Source: Dinochytrium kinnereticum (taxonomy: Eukaryota; Chytridiomycota; Chytridiomycetes; Chytridiales; Chytridiaceae). From it: a stretch of DNA of 64,000 nt. The position numbers and the translations under genes are program-made. The stretch is taken from positions 62,001 through 126,000 of the forward strand of contig JADGJT010000012.1 of NCBI GenBank assembly GCA_027604005.1, written 5' to 3'. A model generated the notes under the pieces. The model was not told the DNA's origin. It made no database searches and saw nothing but the letters and a program-made list of their open reading frames with translations. Below are positions 22,156-34,074 of this stretch, piece by piece; within the stretch, counting starts at the first letter, position 1; each line of letters opens with the position of its first letter.

Positions 22156-25100
22156 TCAGTGCATCTTGGCCATATCACTAAAGTAGCCCAGCAGGTCGTC
22201 AACAGAAAAATCGATCCTGATCCCAGAATCGGCGTAACAAAGAGAGATAATCTCCTCGTACCGTTTCACCTGGCGCGTAAATTCCTGCTGAATGCCTCTC
22301 CACACCACTTGAAGGAGTCCTTCCTCATCCGTAAAGTGTTTATCTACCCTCTTGTACAATTGTTCAAGACCCTTCTTAATCTAATGGAAAGAGTAAAAGG
22401 GCAGACCCTCGTAAGCACAAAAAAAAGGTTAAAAAAAAAAGGGGGTGGGGGTTCGTCCGACCTCTTTTCCTGGGTATCTCTTGATTATCTCCTTCAACGC
22501 CGCCTTGCTATATTGAAGGTGGAAGCTGACTTCCTCGGGTGCCAAAGTGTTTAAAAGGTCGTCGACACCTTCAAAGAATTCCAAAAGCTTCCCAAGTGGC
22601 TTCCGAATAACAACTTTCACGTAGGAGTTTAAGCTGACATCGTAGAGCGATTTTGCAGCCTTTACAAACGGTTCCAATCCTGGAACTTTCCTCGCCCTCA
22701 TCTCAGAGTAAAAGTGGTGCATATTTTCTGAACGGGAATCAGCCATAGTCAGAAAACGAGCCACCATATCAACTTACCAACAGTCAAAATGTGAATGTTA
22801 AGCTGTTCTTTATCATCCAATGCTCCTTTAGCGTCTTTCTGATCGCTAAAGACGTCCCGAGCAACAACATCAACAGTGTCAAAGATAACTTTCACAAGTC
22901 TTTCATAGGCTTTTGAGACTGTTGATCGACAGAAACCTTCAGATTCAGCAATGAAACTTTCAAGACGATCGACGAAACGCTTATTAAAAGGTCAGACGGA
23001 GATGGTTTAATGTTGAACGGTTACCGGAAACGTTCGGATGAAGGGAAGAATGCCAGAACGTTTTTTTAACGTTACTTTTGTTTCCTCAATGGCTTTAATT
23101 TGCTCGTCCTACAATAAACAGAAAGGGTAAAGCTTAAACAAAGAACAAAAAAACCCATACCCACAATGAACTTATCCAAAAGATGTGCTAGCCGCATCAA
23201 TATAGCCTCCAGATATGAATGAACATAGAAGTATGCGGTAGTCTCAAACTCTCTTTTACACTCCTCAACCCTCGACATCATTCCAACTACAAATGTCTGA
23301 TCATACTTTAAACCTGCCTCAACGACCGTGATAATGTCTTCTCGGATGTCATCGAAAAGACCTTCGCAGATCTCTCTACATAACAACATTTTGCTCAGTT
23401 CAAGCTCTTTAAACAATAAACTTAGTACGCACTGTATCCGATTGTTTACACGAACATCCTTCAATTTTTCACGGGATCTAGTAAGATCGTCCTGCCATAG
23501 TTCTGCAGATCGAGAGAGGGAGACGTTCTCGTCCTCACTTCTCGTCTTGAATGTAAATAGATCCATTATAAAGTTTTGCTCGCGTTGCATTTGACCACAG
23601 AATACTGCGAAAATGTAGTTTATAGTCTTTAGTTCATTAAAATGTGGCAGATAGACAGCAATAGAAGTTGTTAGTTAGAATATCAAAAAAAAAGGCTTCA
23701 CACAATACCTCGTCAGGCATCATTTTATCTTCGGAGCTAATCTCCAAACTATTGATACTGGCGGTGACTTTCTTCATCGCCTCACTGTCTGACCCCTTCC
23801 TAGAATGTGCCATATACTTCGAAAGTGTGGAGACAGCATCATCATCTTCTTCTCCCCGAGACCCAGAAGAATGTGATTGGGAATCCTTGGTGCTTTTTCT
23901 GCGATAAAGTCCCTTGAAGTTATCCAGCTTACTTTTTTTCTTCTCGGTGGGAACTTCGAGCTTTCCGCCCTTCTCTATAGACATAATATTGCCAATGGCC
24001 TTAGATCCAATCGCGGTTAGGGCATTTGTGGCTGCTGAAGATACTGAAACTTGTTGTTGAACGAATACTGAAAGATAGGTTATTTAAGAAACGTAAAAGA
24101 ACTTAGAAGTAGACTCACTGTAGAGTTCTTGTTCTTCCGCATTTACTTTTCGCTGCATGTTGTTATGACGGACAAATTCGAGAAAGTCATGCATTTCCTT
24201 TCGATAAACTCGACCGAATTCTTGAATGTAATGCTTTCAAATTTATGTAAGCATGCACAGATGAATTGAAATCGGATACCATCTCAAGCTCATAATGCTT
24301 CCGGGTATCTACCTCCTTCATCCATTTTATCAACTTCCGATAATTGAACAATTTCAGCTCTAATTGGTCATGATTCCCCACTCTGGGCGTTCCACGTTTC
24401 CCCAATCTGCTCTTATCGGTCAAATAACACTCAGCCTGCAGATAAAATTAAAAAGAGGAAGGGTTTTCCTGATATTCTAACAGAGTGGTTGACTGCTTAC
24501 CTGACTACCAATAACACCGACAAGGTGGTCACATAAGCGAGTACAAAACTGTCTTGCATATCCGTTGAAAAGTTGCATGCGCTCAGACACGACAGTCATT
24601 TCAGTGTAAACTGAGAAAATTAGAAATAACATCGAAATCGCATGAGGAGGCACAAAAAACGATTTAAAATGCCACTAACCGGGATCAATCTTAATTCCCA
24701 TTACTCGAATAAGTTCCGTAGAAGCTCGTTCACAGTGCAAAATACCATCTGGATCGTCCAACGGCTCATTGCGTAGGCTTTCTGCAACGTATCCAGGAAG
24801 TTTCAGTGCGGCCTGCACAAAGCTTGGCTTAGAAAAACCAGTGGAGGAAGCTCTTTATCCAAACCAGAATTTTTTCCAGCTCAGAGAGTAGATTCTTCTG
24901 GTTTACGGACGCAGTCTGCATGGCCTTATTTCTAACTTCAACTTGATGAACATCCTGACCCATGCGCTGATCCAAAAAAAAAAATTATTAGGGTTTTCAT
25001 CTTAAAAGAGGAAATGTATACATCAAGCAGATCAGTATAGTATGCTAGCCATTCGTCAATATAGTTCAGTTGAGACAATGCATTATCGATCTGCTCGACT

Positions 25101-26194
25101 ACTGCATTGGCTTGATCCTCACTCTCGATTATGGCGTAGACGTTGGCCTAATTTATCATTCAGATGACAAAAATTGGACGTTGTTACATACAGCCTCTAA
25201 CGCTTGCAACTCGGTTATAAGCCGCAGCTCAAGATCAGTCGCATCGCCGCTAACACGCCAACTGAAGTCGCTAAGCACCTCATCTAAATCAATAGCTGCA
25301 TTATCATTTTCATTATGTTGTGTACTCGATACTAATAAGAACGTTATCTAAGTCGTGGATATTCTAAGGCATTACAATCCAAATTTGAAGGAACTGATTT
25401 ATCTTCTTCCCGAGGCACAGGAATATTCTTTTCATCCTCGACAACTTCAAGGGTATCCTTCAAAGACGCCTCTGCATCTGCTTCCTTGAGAGTCGCGACC
25501 GCCAATTGCATTTGGTCTTAAAAATTCAGACCCCGAAAAGAAAGATATGATGGTCCAACCTCGAAGAAGTTCTTCATCCAGATTAACTAGTTTTGGCGCT
25601 CGTTTAAGGTATTTGTTAGAAAGCTAGTAGGATCCTTGTCAGAAATAAAAGCAACCTATTAAAAGTATACCTCGACGATTGTATACAAAAACTCAATCTT
25701 TCTGGCGCCACTATCCATTTCCCACAGGTACTGTTTACCCAGATTTGCAAGCACAGCAGTATCCTTGTTCAATAGATAAATTATAAAGCCCACGCACTTC
25801 CAATTCATACTTTTCCAGACTCCAAGGACTTCACGTCATCCAGATTCCATGTCTTGACGATAGACAGTGTTTCTCCATTCCTCTCCGTTTTGATCTTATG
25901 TATTCGGATTTTGACTGCCTTTCCGCTTTTCTTGACTGCAGGGAGTGTCAGTTGGGTGACAGTTACAATTCGTGGAGCCTCACTTGTTATGCACAGGTAT
26001 CTAAACTTTGCTTTGCTTCTGCCACCCTCTTCCTCGTCTTCTGGCTTCTTTCGTGATTCCTGATCAGGCTTGTCTGTCTCCTTCACTCGAGTATGCAGCA
26101 ATAGCTTCTCTCCCGTCGATGCCTCCCCATCTACATCGTTGGGCAATGCGCCAAACAGCTGTTGGATGCGCTGTTTGCTGACATGCTCAGACAT
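22156..26194 (-). CDS. SEC3: Exocyst complex subunit Sec3/EXOC1
   Basis: The gene has many short introns. The start is the ATG at 26194 (MSEHVSKQRIQQLFG); the open frame further upstream begins only with TTG. The first 140 residues contain a PH-like PIP2-binding domain: RYLCITSEAPRIVTVTQL, KAVKIRIHKIKTERNGE, TWNLDDVKSLESG. Coiled-coil segments follow, then the C-terminal Sec3 helical bundle, ending with YADSGIRIDFSVDDLLGYF and KMH. Sec3 recruits the exocyst, which tethers secretory vesicles to the plasma membrane, through phosphoinositides and Rho-type GTPases. Part of the middle reads MTDKSRLGKRG...FNYRKLIKWMKEVD, typical of the family. The start is 89 bases after the Cwc22 stop on the same strand. 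Family identity is firm; exact internal junctions were not all resolved. Confidence 0.87.
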
Positions 26195-26282
26195 TCTTTG
26201 TGTCCAACTCGCCAATTTTTCAGTATACAATTCGCCTCAAAAGTATCATAAAACATCCAATTTTACTTTTCTTTATGTACAG

Positions 26283-28346
26283 CTAAGAGCGTCTCCGCCT
26301 CGGAGGAGAGTCCCTTCTCATGTCACGGCCACTCCTGGCGTTGGAACCACCTTTAGATGCCTTGCCCTCAGATTTTGAAGAGCTCTTCTTCTCCCTCGAA
26401 TCATCAGAGTTAGAGGAGCTAGAGCTATCTGAGCTTGAATCCGATGAGGAATCCGAAGAGTCAGATGTATCTGATGAATCAGAGTCGGATGAGTCCGAGG
26501 AGTCCGAATCTGAGGATTCAACCTCCTGCTTCTGAGCCATAATAAGCTTGGGGGCGTTTTTGAGGTATTCTCGAAGCTCTGTGGTCAAACCTCCAAGGCC
26601 AATGCTTGTGAAGTAATTGATGGCAAAACGGGTGTTTCTTGGATTATCCTTAGGAAAGAGCCCATCAAAGGCGCCCCGCGTCACAGTTCCTGAAGGTGTC
26701 TCGACATTTACTACCATGTTCTCGTCCGTCAAACGGGCATGTAGCTTCTTCAATCCCATGGCTCCGTTCAACTCTTCAAAAAGAATCTTGATAAAAATAC
26801 GGGAGGCCGAGGTTGTATCCTGCTCAGTGAGTCGGACGAGGGTAAAAACATTCCAGGTTAAAGCATCCGACGACAAAAGGTGAGCAAAGTACTTTGCGAC
26901 GTTCCGGAGGCGGTTGGTTTCATATCTGTGAATAGTCTTGTAGGTTTCCTCAAAAGTCTGGGAAAACGATTCGGCCCACACAAGACTAAGGCGACAAAAT
27001 CGTTCACCAAGAAGGCCGTAGAAACTGACGTACGTTCTTTCCTGACTGCAACACTCAATAATCATGTTGCAGAGCTCAATCTCCTGCCCTTCATTTACAC
27101 CCAGCTTCATAAGTTTGTGAGCGCACTCCTCAAAGTTTAAGGAAGACATGATCGTCAGGTATATAGCCCTGCGAAGATTAACTAGGTTGGTGTTGGTTGC
27201 ATCAATAATCTTCATCTTCTCCTGTGCCTTTTCTATAACTTCCTCCTCTTCATCGTCATCCTCCTCATCTTCATCATCCCCATCTTCGTCGTCTTCACTA
27301 TCTCCTAAAATCTCCTTCTTGATGGCCTCGTATCGTGCCTCATTTTCCTTAAAGTTAGGGTCAAACTTGAAAACATTCAAGTAGTCCTCAGCGTCCAATT
27401 CCTCCTCGTCAAGACTGCGATAGTGTGTGATCTGATCCTCATCTTCAACAAGCTCAAGCTCAGGCATTACAGATGGGTTCTCTTTGAACTTGTCTTTTCG
27501 GACCTGAAAGAGAACTTCAACCATGTACTGCGTTCGCTTATCAATGGCACCCTCGTGGAGAATGCTGCGGAATCGTTCAAAGATGGCATTGTTGGCCTTT
27601 GGCGCCATATCCCCTAAGAATGCCCCGACTTCCCGCATAAAACCGACGGCAACCTCAACAGAATCATCCGTTGGGCGCTCCAGCAGCAGAGTGAGGATCT
27701 GGAGAGCCACAATCTCATGCGCAACCTTTTGATTGACCAAGTGCCCAATGAACTTCGTCACTGCCAAACACACGGTCTTATCATTTCTCCTGTAAGCGCG
27801 ACGGTACTGAGCAATTAATCGAACCAGAAGTAATTCGCCGATTTGGGGGAACTTGGTGTTTATCACGGAAACCATAGATGCGTAAACATGGGTGAAGGGT
27901 ATAGATGCAGCTTGAGCCTTCATCAAGCTTCGGCAAAACAGTCCACGGCCTCGGACCAAGTTTTCAGAAAACAACTCGGGGACAATCATCTTGATGTTGG
28001 AGACGTTAACCTTGTTGATGAGACCATTGATGCTCTTCTTCAAAGCCTCCCAAGTCATGCGCTGATAATCTGCGCCTTCCTTATCCGCAATGGAAGCCTG
28101 AATGGCTCTAAGCTTCGCCGGCGGAATGTATGCACCGCTTATCCTCTCCGCGAATGACTTTTGTTTTCTCTGTGGGGGTGGTGCTGGCTCCTCCGCGGGC
28201 TCTGGGGCAGAAGGCGGTTGAGGGCCAATTTCATCGTCGTTTTCCTCTTCGGCTGAGACCTTGCGTCTCTGATGCAAAGGCGATTTACTGCCGGAAGCCT
28301 CGGCTTCATCCTCTGCCGCTCGGTCCCTTTTGATGGTTGAGACCAT
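26283..28346 (-). CDS. CWC22: Pre-mRNA splicing factor Cwc22
   Basis: A single exon encodes about 687 residues. The ATG at 28346 ([10 protein letters not shown]) was chosen because the frame further upstream opens only with TTG and crosses a likely UTR intron. Order of parts: an acidic, proline-rich N-terminus; a MIF4G domain starting [11 protein letters not shown] and [18 protein letters not shown]; an acidic linker (repeated ED near residue 355); an MA3 domain with [20 protein letters not shown]; and [15 protein letters not shown] sequence closing the core. A long Ser/Asp repeat tail then ends in SPPRRRRS. Cwc22 places eIF4A3 on nascent exons in the spliceosome and starts exon-junction-complex assembly. 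It fits an organism with this many introns. The gene lacks introns in its coding part, unlike most neighbours. It is divergent from the Yip1 gene, 573 bases away. Confidence 0.93.
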   Translation of the reverse strand: MVSTIKRDRAAEDEAEASGSKSPLHQRRKVSAEEENDDEIGPQPPSAPEPAEEPAPPPQRKQKSFAERISGAYIPPAKLRAIQASIADKEGADYQRMTWEALKKSINGLINKVNVSNIKMIVPELFSENLVRGRGLFCRSLMKAQAASIPFTHVYASMVSVINTKFPQIGELLLVRLIAQYRRAYRRNDKTVCLAVTKFIGHLVNQKVAHEIVALQILTLLLERPTDDSVEVAVGFMREVGAFLGDMAPKANNAIFERFRSILHEGAIDKRTQYMVEVLFQVRKDKFKENPSVMPELELVEDEDQITHYRSLDEEELDAEDYLNVFKFDPNFKENEARYEAIKKEILGDSEDDEDGDDEDEEDDDEEEEVIEKAQEKMKIIDATNTNLVNLRRAIYLTIMSSLNFEECAHKLMKLGVNEGQEIELCNMIIECCSQERTYVSFYGLLGERFCRLSLVWAESFSQTFEETYKTIHRYETNRLRNVAKYFAHLLSSDALTWNVFTLVRLTEQDTTSASRIFIKILFEELNGAMGLKKLHARLTDENMVVNVETPSGTVTRGAFDGLFPKDNPRNTRFAINYFTSIGLGGLTTELREYLKNAPKLIMAQKQEVESSDSDSSDSSDSDSSDTSDSSDSSSDSSSDSSSSSNSDDSREKKSSSKSEGKASKGGSNARSGRDMRRDSPPRRRRS

Positions 28347-28919
28347 TCGTACCTTCTGTTCAAGCAAAAGAAGAAAAAAATTATTGTGCTATTCAAATCC
28401 GCAGTAAATATCTCATATTGAGTCGAATGTCTTGAAGCTTTGTCTGCTTACCACAGCAGCCGCGCAAAGCTTTTACATTTGGACATCATTTCGAATTATT
28501 GTGTCTAATTGATGTCCAGTGAACCTTCTATCGAGATTAGCTGGGCTTGGTGGTTCGCTCCTTCTTCTAAGACTCGTTGGAGGCGAAGCCACTCGCCTGG
28601 TTTCAGACTTTCTAGAAAACGCTTCTAATAGTACTAAAGTTTGCCTTCGTTCAGTTTGCCGTAAGCGTTTATTATTAGGAGGATGGAACTTCCGATTAAA
28701 TCTGGGCAGGAACCACTTGCAGAATGTGTACTCCCGATGATTCAATTTCATCAAGCACAGCCTATCAGCCATTCTCCGATAGATGACCGCCTCCACCCAT
28801 CCAGTGAAGGCAGGGCCGCAAATGATCCTTTCCCAGCTTAACACGTTTGTTGTTTGTTGGTGCTTCGAAAATACATTCCAGACTTTCTGGCTCTCAAAAA
28901 TTTTGTGTGTTGTTCCTTG
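28347..28919. other. Divergent promoter region, Cwc22 and Yip1
   Basis: This spacer separates two divergently transcribed housekeeping genes. The CTTGAACAG at about 28357 on the minus strand could be the acceptor of a leader intron of Cwc22. Open frames here are not supported. Confidence 0.45.
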
Positions 28920-29804
28920 ATGAGCGTTCTCTTCCAAGATCAGCAGGAGGACCTGCAGTTCTCGTCATACTCTTACGGAGATCAACAGCAAGCTTCAGGA
29001 TATGCCGCAAGGCCAGGTCCCGCGTATCAGCCCGCGTCATCCTATTCCTCAAATTACGGCCAGCAACCATCGATTTCATGGAGTGCAGCCTTCAGCACCG
29101 GCGGGTTTGCGGATGAGCCGCCTCTCTTGGAAGGTACCCCTACCCAGGGAGAATTTTGAAGTCTGATGCATGTCTATACAGAGCTTGGTGTGAATTTTTC
29201 CCATATCGTCAGTAAGGCGATGGCGGTTTTGAATCCGTTTCGCTCTCTGGATAAGAATATTATGGACGATACGGATTTGGCTGGGCCGCTTATCTTCTGC
29301 TTTTTGTTTGGTGGATTTCTTCTATTCGTATGTGCTTTTATTTTATTCTATTTACTAACTTGTGTGTCTGCCTTTGCAGTCTGGAAAGGTTCACTTTGGA
29401 TATATTTATGGAATCGCTATGCTTGGATGGGGATCTATGTATACCATTTTGAACTTAATGAGCGACCAGGGAGTTGACGGGTACCGTACAGCTAGTGTTT
29501 TGGGATACTGCCTGCTGCCCATGGTTGTTTTAGGCTTTTTGTCCTCAATCCTTGTACCTCTCAGGTTAGTTTAAAAGCCCATCGTCATATTTCTATACTC
29601 AACTTCATTTATTTCTTTAAAAAAATATATACACATAGTGGCGTTATCGCACTTTGGATCCTCTCAGCTCTGTCAGTGCTATGGTGTACCCATTCCGCCT
29701 CCCTCATGTTTGTCACGGTGTTATCCTTAAACGAACAAAGGCTTCTAGTTGCCTACCCCGTATTCTTATTGTACAGCGCATTTGCTTTGTTGGCAGTCTT
29801 TTGA
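28920..29804 (+). CDS. YIP1: Yip1/YIPF5-type Golgi membrane protein
   Basis: Exons 28920-29133, 29182-29327, 29380-29564 and 29639-29804 join in phase and encode 236 residues. The N-terminus is a Tyr/Gln/Ser-rich cytosolic tail, followed by the signature [39 protein letters not shown] and [14 protein letters not shown], and the C-terminal [20 protein letters not shown]. Five membrane segments are visible. Yip1 proteins bind Rab/Ypt GTPases and support ER-to-Golgi vesicle formation. Length and motif order match human YIPF5 well. Its stop codon is only four bases from the stop of the converging flagellar gene, so the 3' ends of the two transcripts must overlap. Confidence 0.94.
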
Positions 29805-29808
29805 GCCT

Positions 29809-31197
29809 CACACAATGATAGAGAGTTTTGAAATCTGTGCTGATAGTCTACTCTTTTGATCTTCCATGATTCGGTCGAAATCTGTCGCAATTGTTTTCAT
29901 CAGAGATGACACTATCTCTGCTGTTAGGTTTTTGATATCTTCTGAGGAAAGTGCTTCGAACGGGTTGGCCGCTGAAGCATTTTGGTCAGTTTGTGTTGTT
30001 TAGTTAGATTTTGTTACCCGCCGCCCTTTCAGCCTCTCGCCGCTCGAATTCTTCCCTTTCACGTTGCTCAATCTCCTGAAGCCGAGCTCTCTCTTCCTCG
30101 TATGCTTCGAGAGTGATTGACTAAATCATCAGATGCGGCTTATATAAGCAAAATACTTCGCAGAGGGGCAGCATAGGCGGCGGTGTCTCCAGACATACCA
30201 AGACTAGCACCTCTATCTTCTCCTGGTTAGTAGCAGCGGCGACTTGGTACAGCCTGTAGTGCTGATAGAATCTTGCAAAATGTGAATAAAGGTTGAAGTC
30301 CGGGTTGACTTACGTTGATAATACAAAATCGATTGCGAGCTTTGCTTCCGCCCATTCAAATACTTCCCATGGGTTAAATTCATCCGGAGATGCTGGATAT
30401 TTTGTAAAAGAAACCGTGTGGTTGAATAAAAGTCTTTTAAAAAGCTTTATAGATTTCGCCACAGCCAATCCTATGTTTGCATTAGCTCAATGTTAATGAT
30501 ATATATGTGTGTGTCTGTGTGTGTGTGTGTGTATAAGAAGTACCTCCTAATTTATCCATAAGAGTTTTCATGATTCCGAAAATTGTTGATGTTTGCGCTG
30601 AATTGAAGTTGTTGTCTCTTGTGAATTGGTAAACCCCGTGATAAAAAGAAAGGAGTCCGTTGGCATGCATGTCATCTTGAACGTTGGATATTCCCATTAT
30701 TCCGACTATTCGTCTGATATCTTTCTGTTAAACAGGTATGAAATAGATAAACTATATCTGTCAATGTATCGTACATCAGGCATTCTTCAGAATCTAGCTC
30801 TTGGAGCTCTGCAACCTGTTCCTGACTCAGATGCACCCAAGTCATAGGAGTCTCCAGCAACTTTTGTTCCTCCTTCGTAGCATTGTGAGTACAGTCTCTT
30901 TGCAGTGCCCACCTCAGTCCACAAGCTTATCTCTGTAGCCATGTCGTCGTTCAAGGAATCTCGCCTCTTCTTATAAGCCCCCCCCATTAGGGGTCGCTTA
31001 GCCTTAGCATCCCGAGAAGATTTCATCGATCCCCCTGATATAGGGCGGTTTGAGGTTGAAGATTTTGAGACATTGGATGGGGCACCACTTGTAGAGGGTG
31101 GAGTTTTGCGGTTCTGTGTGGGTTTGGTGAGATTGTCCTTCTTCAACATTTTTGTGACAATCTTGAATACTCCACAAGAGATATTTGAGAGAATCAT
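29809..31197 (-). CDS. CFAP119/CCDC189-like flagellar protein
   Basis: Exon 1 (31197-30913) encodes a basic, serine-rich N-terminus. Later exons give LLSFYHGVYQFTRDNNFN, SAQTSTIFGIMKTLMDKL, AKSIKLFKRLLFNHTVSF and FYQHYRLYQVA. A glutamate/arginine-rich coiled coil follows, then a tail ending SKLSIIV. The segments with NF..AQTS.IF, FK.LL..H.V and YRLY match CFAP119 (CCDC189), a protein of motile cilia; this rests on my recall of the family and not on a search. Retention in a fungus is informative, because only zoosporic lineages keep flagella. The junction around 30730-30860 is uncertain: neither the shortest phase-consistent intron (28 bases) nor a longer one is fully convincing. An intron near 30482-30540 contains a TG microsatellite. 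Confidence 0.7.
30506..30532. repeat. TG dinucleotide microsatellite
   Basis: A run of TG units interrupted by one C lies inside an intron of the CFAP119-like gene. It is a likely length polymorphism. Confidence 0.9.
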
Positions 31198-32240
31198 ATT
31201 GGTTATTTCTGGACCTTGCTTGCGAGCTAGGTTACCATCAAATGGTAAGCAACTGATACGGATGTGGCCAAAACCATCTGCGCGTAACTTTCATGCCTTG
31301 CAGAATTCTTGGGGTTGCAAGCTCAAAATCTCCACACTGTGCAAAAAACACGGAATCAACTCAGACAGCAGTTTTGAAAACAACACAGGCTGCAGATATA
31401 AAAATATACAGAGGCTGTAGATTCTTAATATCCACACGTTACTGTAAATTTATGAAGTTTGCATGGCCTGTCCATCCTTCTGAAGTCTGAAATTTGAAAA
31501 AGTAATTACCTATGTGCCCTCCGTCCAAAATAAACAAGAGATGGGAACTCATCAAACCCACCACATTGATAATAGCTCGGATAGGGACGCGTTTGATATA
31601 ACAAGTGATGGTCTTGTGAAATGCAGCTATTAAAAGTCTTGACAACGAAACAGACCTTGGCAAGGAAGCTGTAGATGGTGGCTTAGATAGCGCACAAGGC
31701 TGCAGCTCGTGATCTATGTATAGCAATACCAGCATTTTTGACATGGCCAGAAATGAGGATGATGTAATGGAAAAGAAGAACACATTCAGCTCATAACCAA
31801 CTACTCAGAATGAAGAGTGGAAAGTCCTGGGCTTGAAATTGATTGTTATTCACTTTCTAGGCTCTTAGCAGATGCTACTCAGAAATTTGGTATAGTCTGC
31901 CAATTAAGTAAAATATCAACATAACTACGATTTACTTGCAGGCGACTAACTTCCTCTTTCCAATGGAGGCAAAGTAGATAAACTATGCTTAGAGGGCGGA
32001 ATAACATGCGCAGTCAAAGCTAGCAGTGCTTTTGTGAAATTCCCTTCCTGGAAGCATTTAAATGACGCCAAAGCACTTTCGCACTTTTGCTGTGGCTATA
32101 ACTTGTTTTTTAATAAATAAAGCAGAAGGGATGCATCAAGGGATATGTCATGGGTCGCTCATACCTTTTAACTCCATCTAAAATCTAAAGACCCGTTTGA
32201 CGGTCTCTTCAGTTTCCTCAAAATCTCTGGCCTGTTCCAA
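31198..32240. other. Gene-poor region upstream of the RanBP1-domain gene
   Basis: No supported gene. A minus-strand open frame at 31439-31783 is not family-like. This spacer holds the divergent promoters of the CFAP119-like gene and the nucleoporin-like gene. Confidence 0.45.
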
Positions 32241-33960
32241 ATGAATCAGACAACTGAACGTCTGAAGAGTCAAGTATTTATGTCACAGGTAATTGACCAA
32301 GTTCACAATACCATGCAACAGTGACAAATCTGCCACCAAAAAAAAGTTCGGACGGCATAAAGCGTTGAAACAAATGGTGGTTGAAAAGAGGAAGTTGGAC
32401 GAAGGGGAAGATGAAAAGGCGAAGGTGTGCAGTGATACTACTATTAACATTGCAGTAACTGACTTTGAATTAATCTTCCCGGGGAGGAGGTTGAACCAGT
32501 GAAAAAAAAGTCATCGGGCGAGTCTGAGGTCGAACCAACCGAGGCACCCGCAACGGACGAAGCTACTGGAAAAGATGCTACGGGAGTCAAGAGAGACGCC
32601 AATGGTAGCGGCTTTGGAGGGTCGTCACTGAAATCCAACCCCTTTTTCAATATGTTCAAGAAAGGGAGCAAAGATGATGACTGGGATGAATGGGAGGAAG
32701 AGGACAAGAAGGCCGGTCCGAACCCTCCCCAAAAGCCGCCGACAACATTAGAAAAGAAAGATACGATGACTATGGATTCACCGCACAAGGTTTTGACGTC
32801 AAAAACTGCGGAACTGGCTCTGAATGCGCCAAAAACACAACCGACAGGAGAGGGTCCGGTGACTCCTCCTCAGGCCTCAACTTTTATTCCATCACATGGG
32901 CATGCTACTCCCAACATTTTTTCTGTGGATACTCCATCGAAAAACATATTTGGAGGTGCGTTTGCGGGGAGAGACAGCGGGATCCACAGCTCCGGTTTAT
33001 CGGAGGTATGCAAAAGAACCAAAATATCTTTGTTGACGAGCTACAAAACCATTCGTCCTTATTTCATCTCGTCTTTCAGAACGCCAAGATAAACAAGGCA
33101 TTCAACATGGGTAGCACAACCAAAGCTTCAACCTTCGGCTCCTCCTTTGGTTCTAGCAGTGGCTTCAGTTTTGCTAGTGCCAAAGCCGTGGGTTCGTTTT
33201 CAGATTTGCTCTCCACGCCTTCTAAGAAGACTATTACCGCAACTGAGGAGGCTGAAAAGGAGGATGAAGAAGAAGTGGCTTCAGAAGAGGAGGTTAAAAT
33301 TGGAGCAACTGTTGTTTCAGATGCAACCGCCGTTGAGAGTATGTGGTTTTTGAGATTTTTTATCCGAGTTTTCTTTTTCTTGTGCCAGTCCTCATCTAAT
33401 TCCTCACTTTTAGCGAAAACCGGTGAAGAAGGAGAAAATACTTTGTTTCAGGTCGATCTCTCTCCCCGATAACATTGAATTTGAGAAGTAGAAGTCCGTA
33501 AATTAACCTATTGTCACAGGCGCGCTGCAAGCTATACCGCATGGACGATGAAAATGCATGGAGAGAGAGGGGGATGGGAAATTTCCGTATCAATATACAC
33601 CCCGAAACTGACACAGCAAGGATGGGTATGTTCTTTACATTTGCCTGTAAAATAATAATCCCGTCTTTCTTTTCTATTTAGTTATGAGAACAGAGGGTAT
33701 TCTAAAGCTTATCTTGAACGTGAGAGTCATTCCCCAAATGCCCTGCAGCATCCTGCAGGAGAAGTTTGTGACTTTTGCAAGCTTCGAAGATTCCTCAACG
33801 TCTTTGACAAAGTTTTTGTTGAAGGTAATAACTATTTTGAGGATAGTGCGATTCGTTTCTAAAGCGCTCTAACATCTTATTAAATCATCACCAGACAAAC
33901 AGCAACTCGACCGCAGAAACCATCTTTGCATACATCAAGCAGTATTCTGTAGAGAAATAA
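32241..33960 (+). CDS. RanBP1-domain nucleoporin-like protein (Nup50/Nup2 type)
   Basis: Several exons encode a lysine-rich N-terminus, an acidic and FG-poor middle (including SLKSNPFFNMFKKGSKDDDW, and FGSSFGSSSGFSFASAKAV as an FG-like patch), and a C-terminal Ran-binding domain. That domain reads ENTLFQARCKLYRMDDENAW, then ERGMGNFRINIH, MRTEGILKLILNVRV, and closes with TIFAYIKQYSVEK. RanBP1 domains bind RanGTP in nuclear transport. An FG patch with a C-terminal Ran-binding domain is the plan of Nup50/Nup2, and RanBP3 is an alternative. The N-terminal exon is uncertain: candidates are ATGs at 32241 or 32280 joined to the exon containing FGRHKALKQMVVEKRK. The stop TAA is at 33958. Confidence 0.8.
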
Positions 33961-34074
33961 GACGAATGTTTGAAAATGCAAATAGTAGTATCTTGCCATC
34001 TGAATGGACATAAGTGTCAACCAGCATCACTGCTGGCAAATTTTATTGCATGCTCCACCTTGTGTAACAGTGCC

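Noticed and set aside
26194..26230. Twelve-residue N-terminal extension of Sec3
   Set aside because: The extension opens with TTG, not ATG, so the ATG at 26194 is preferred.
30506..30532. TG tract considered as a possible telomere-like or CRISPR repeat
   Set aside because: It is a simple dinucleotide microsatellite within an intron; no spaced direct repeats of CRISPR type were seen anywhere in the window.
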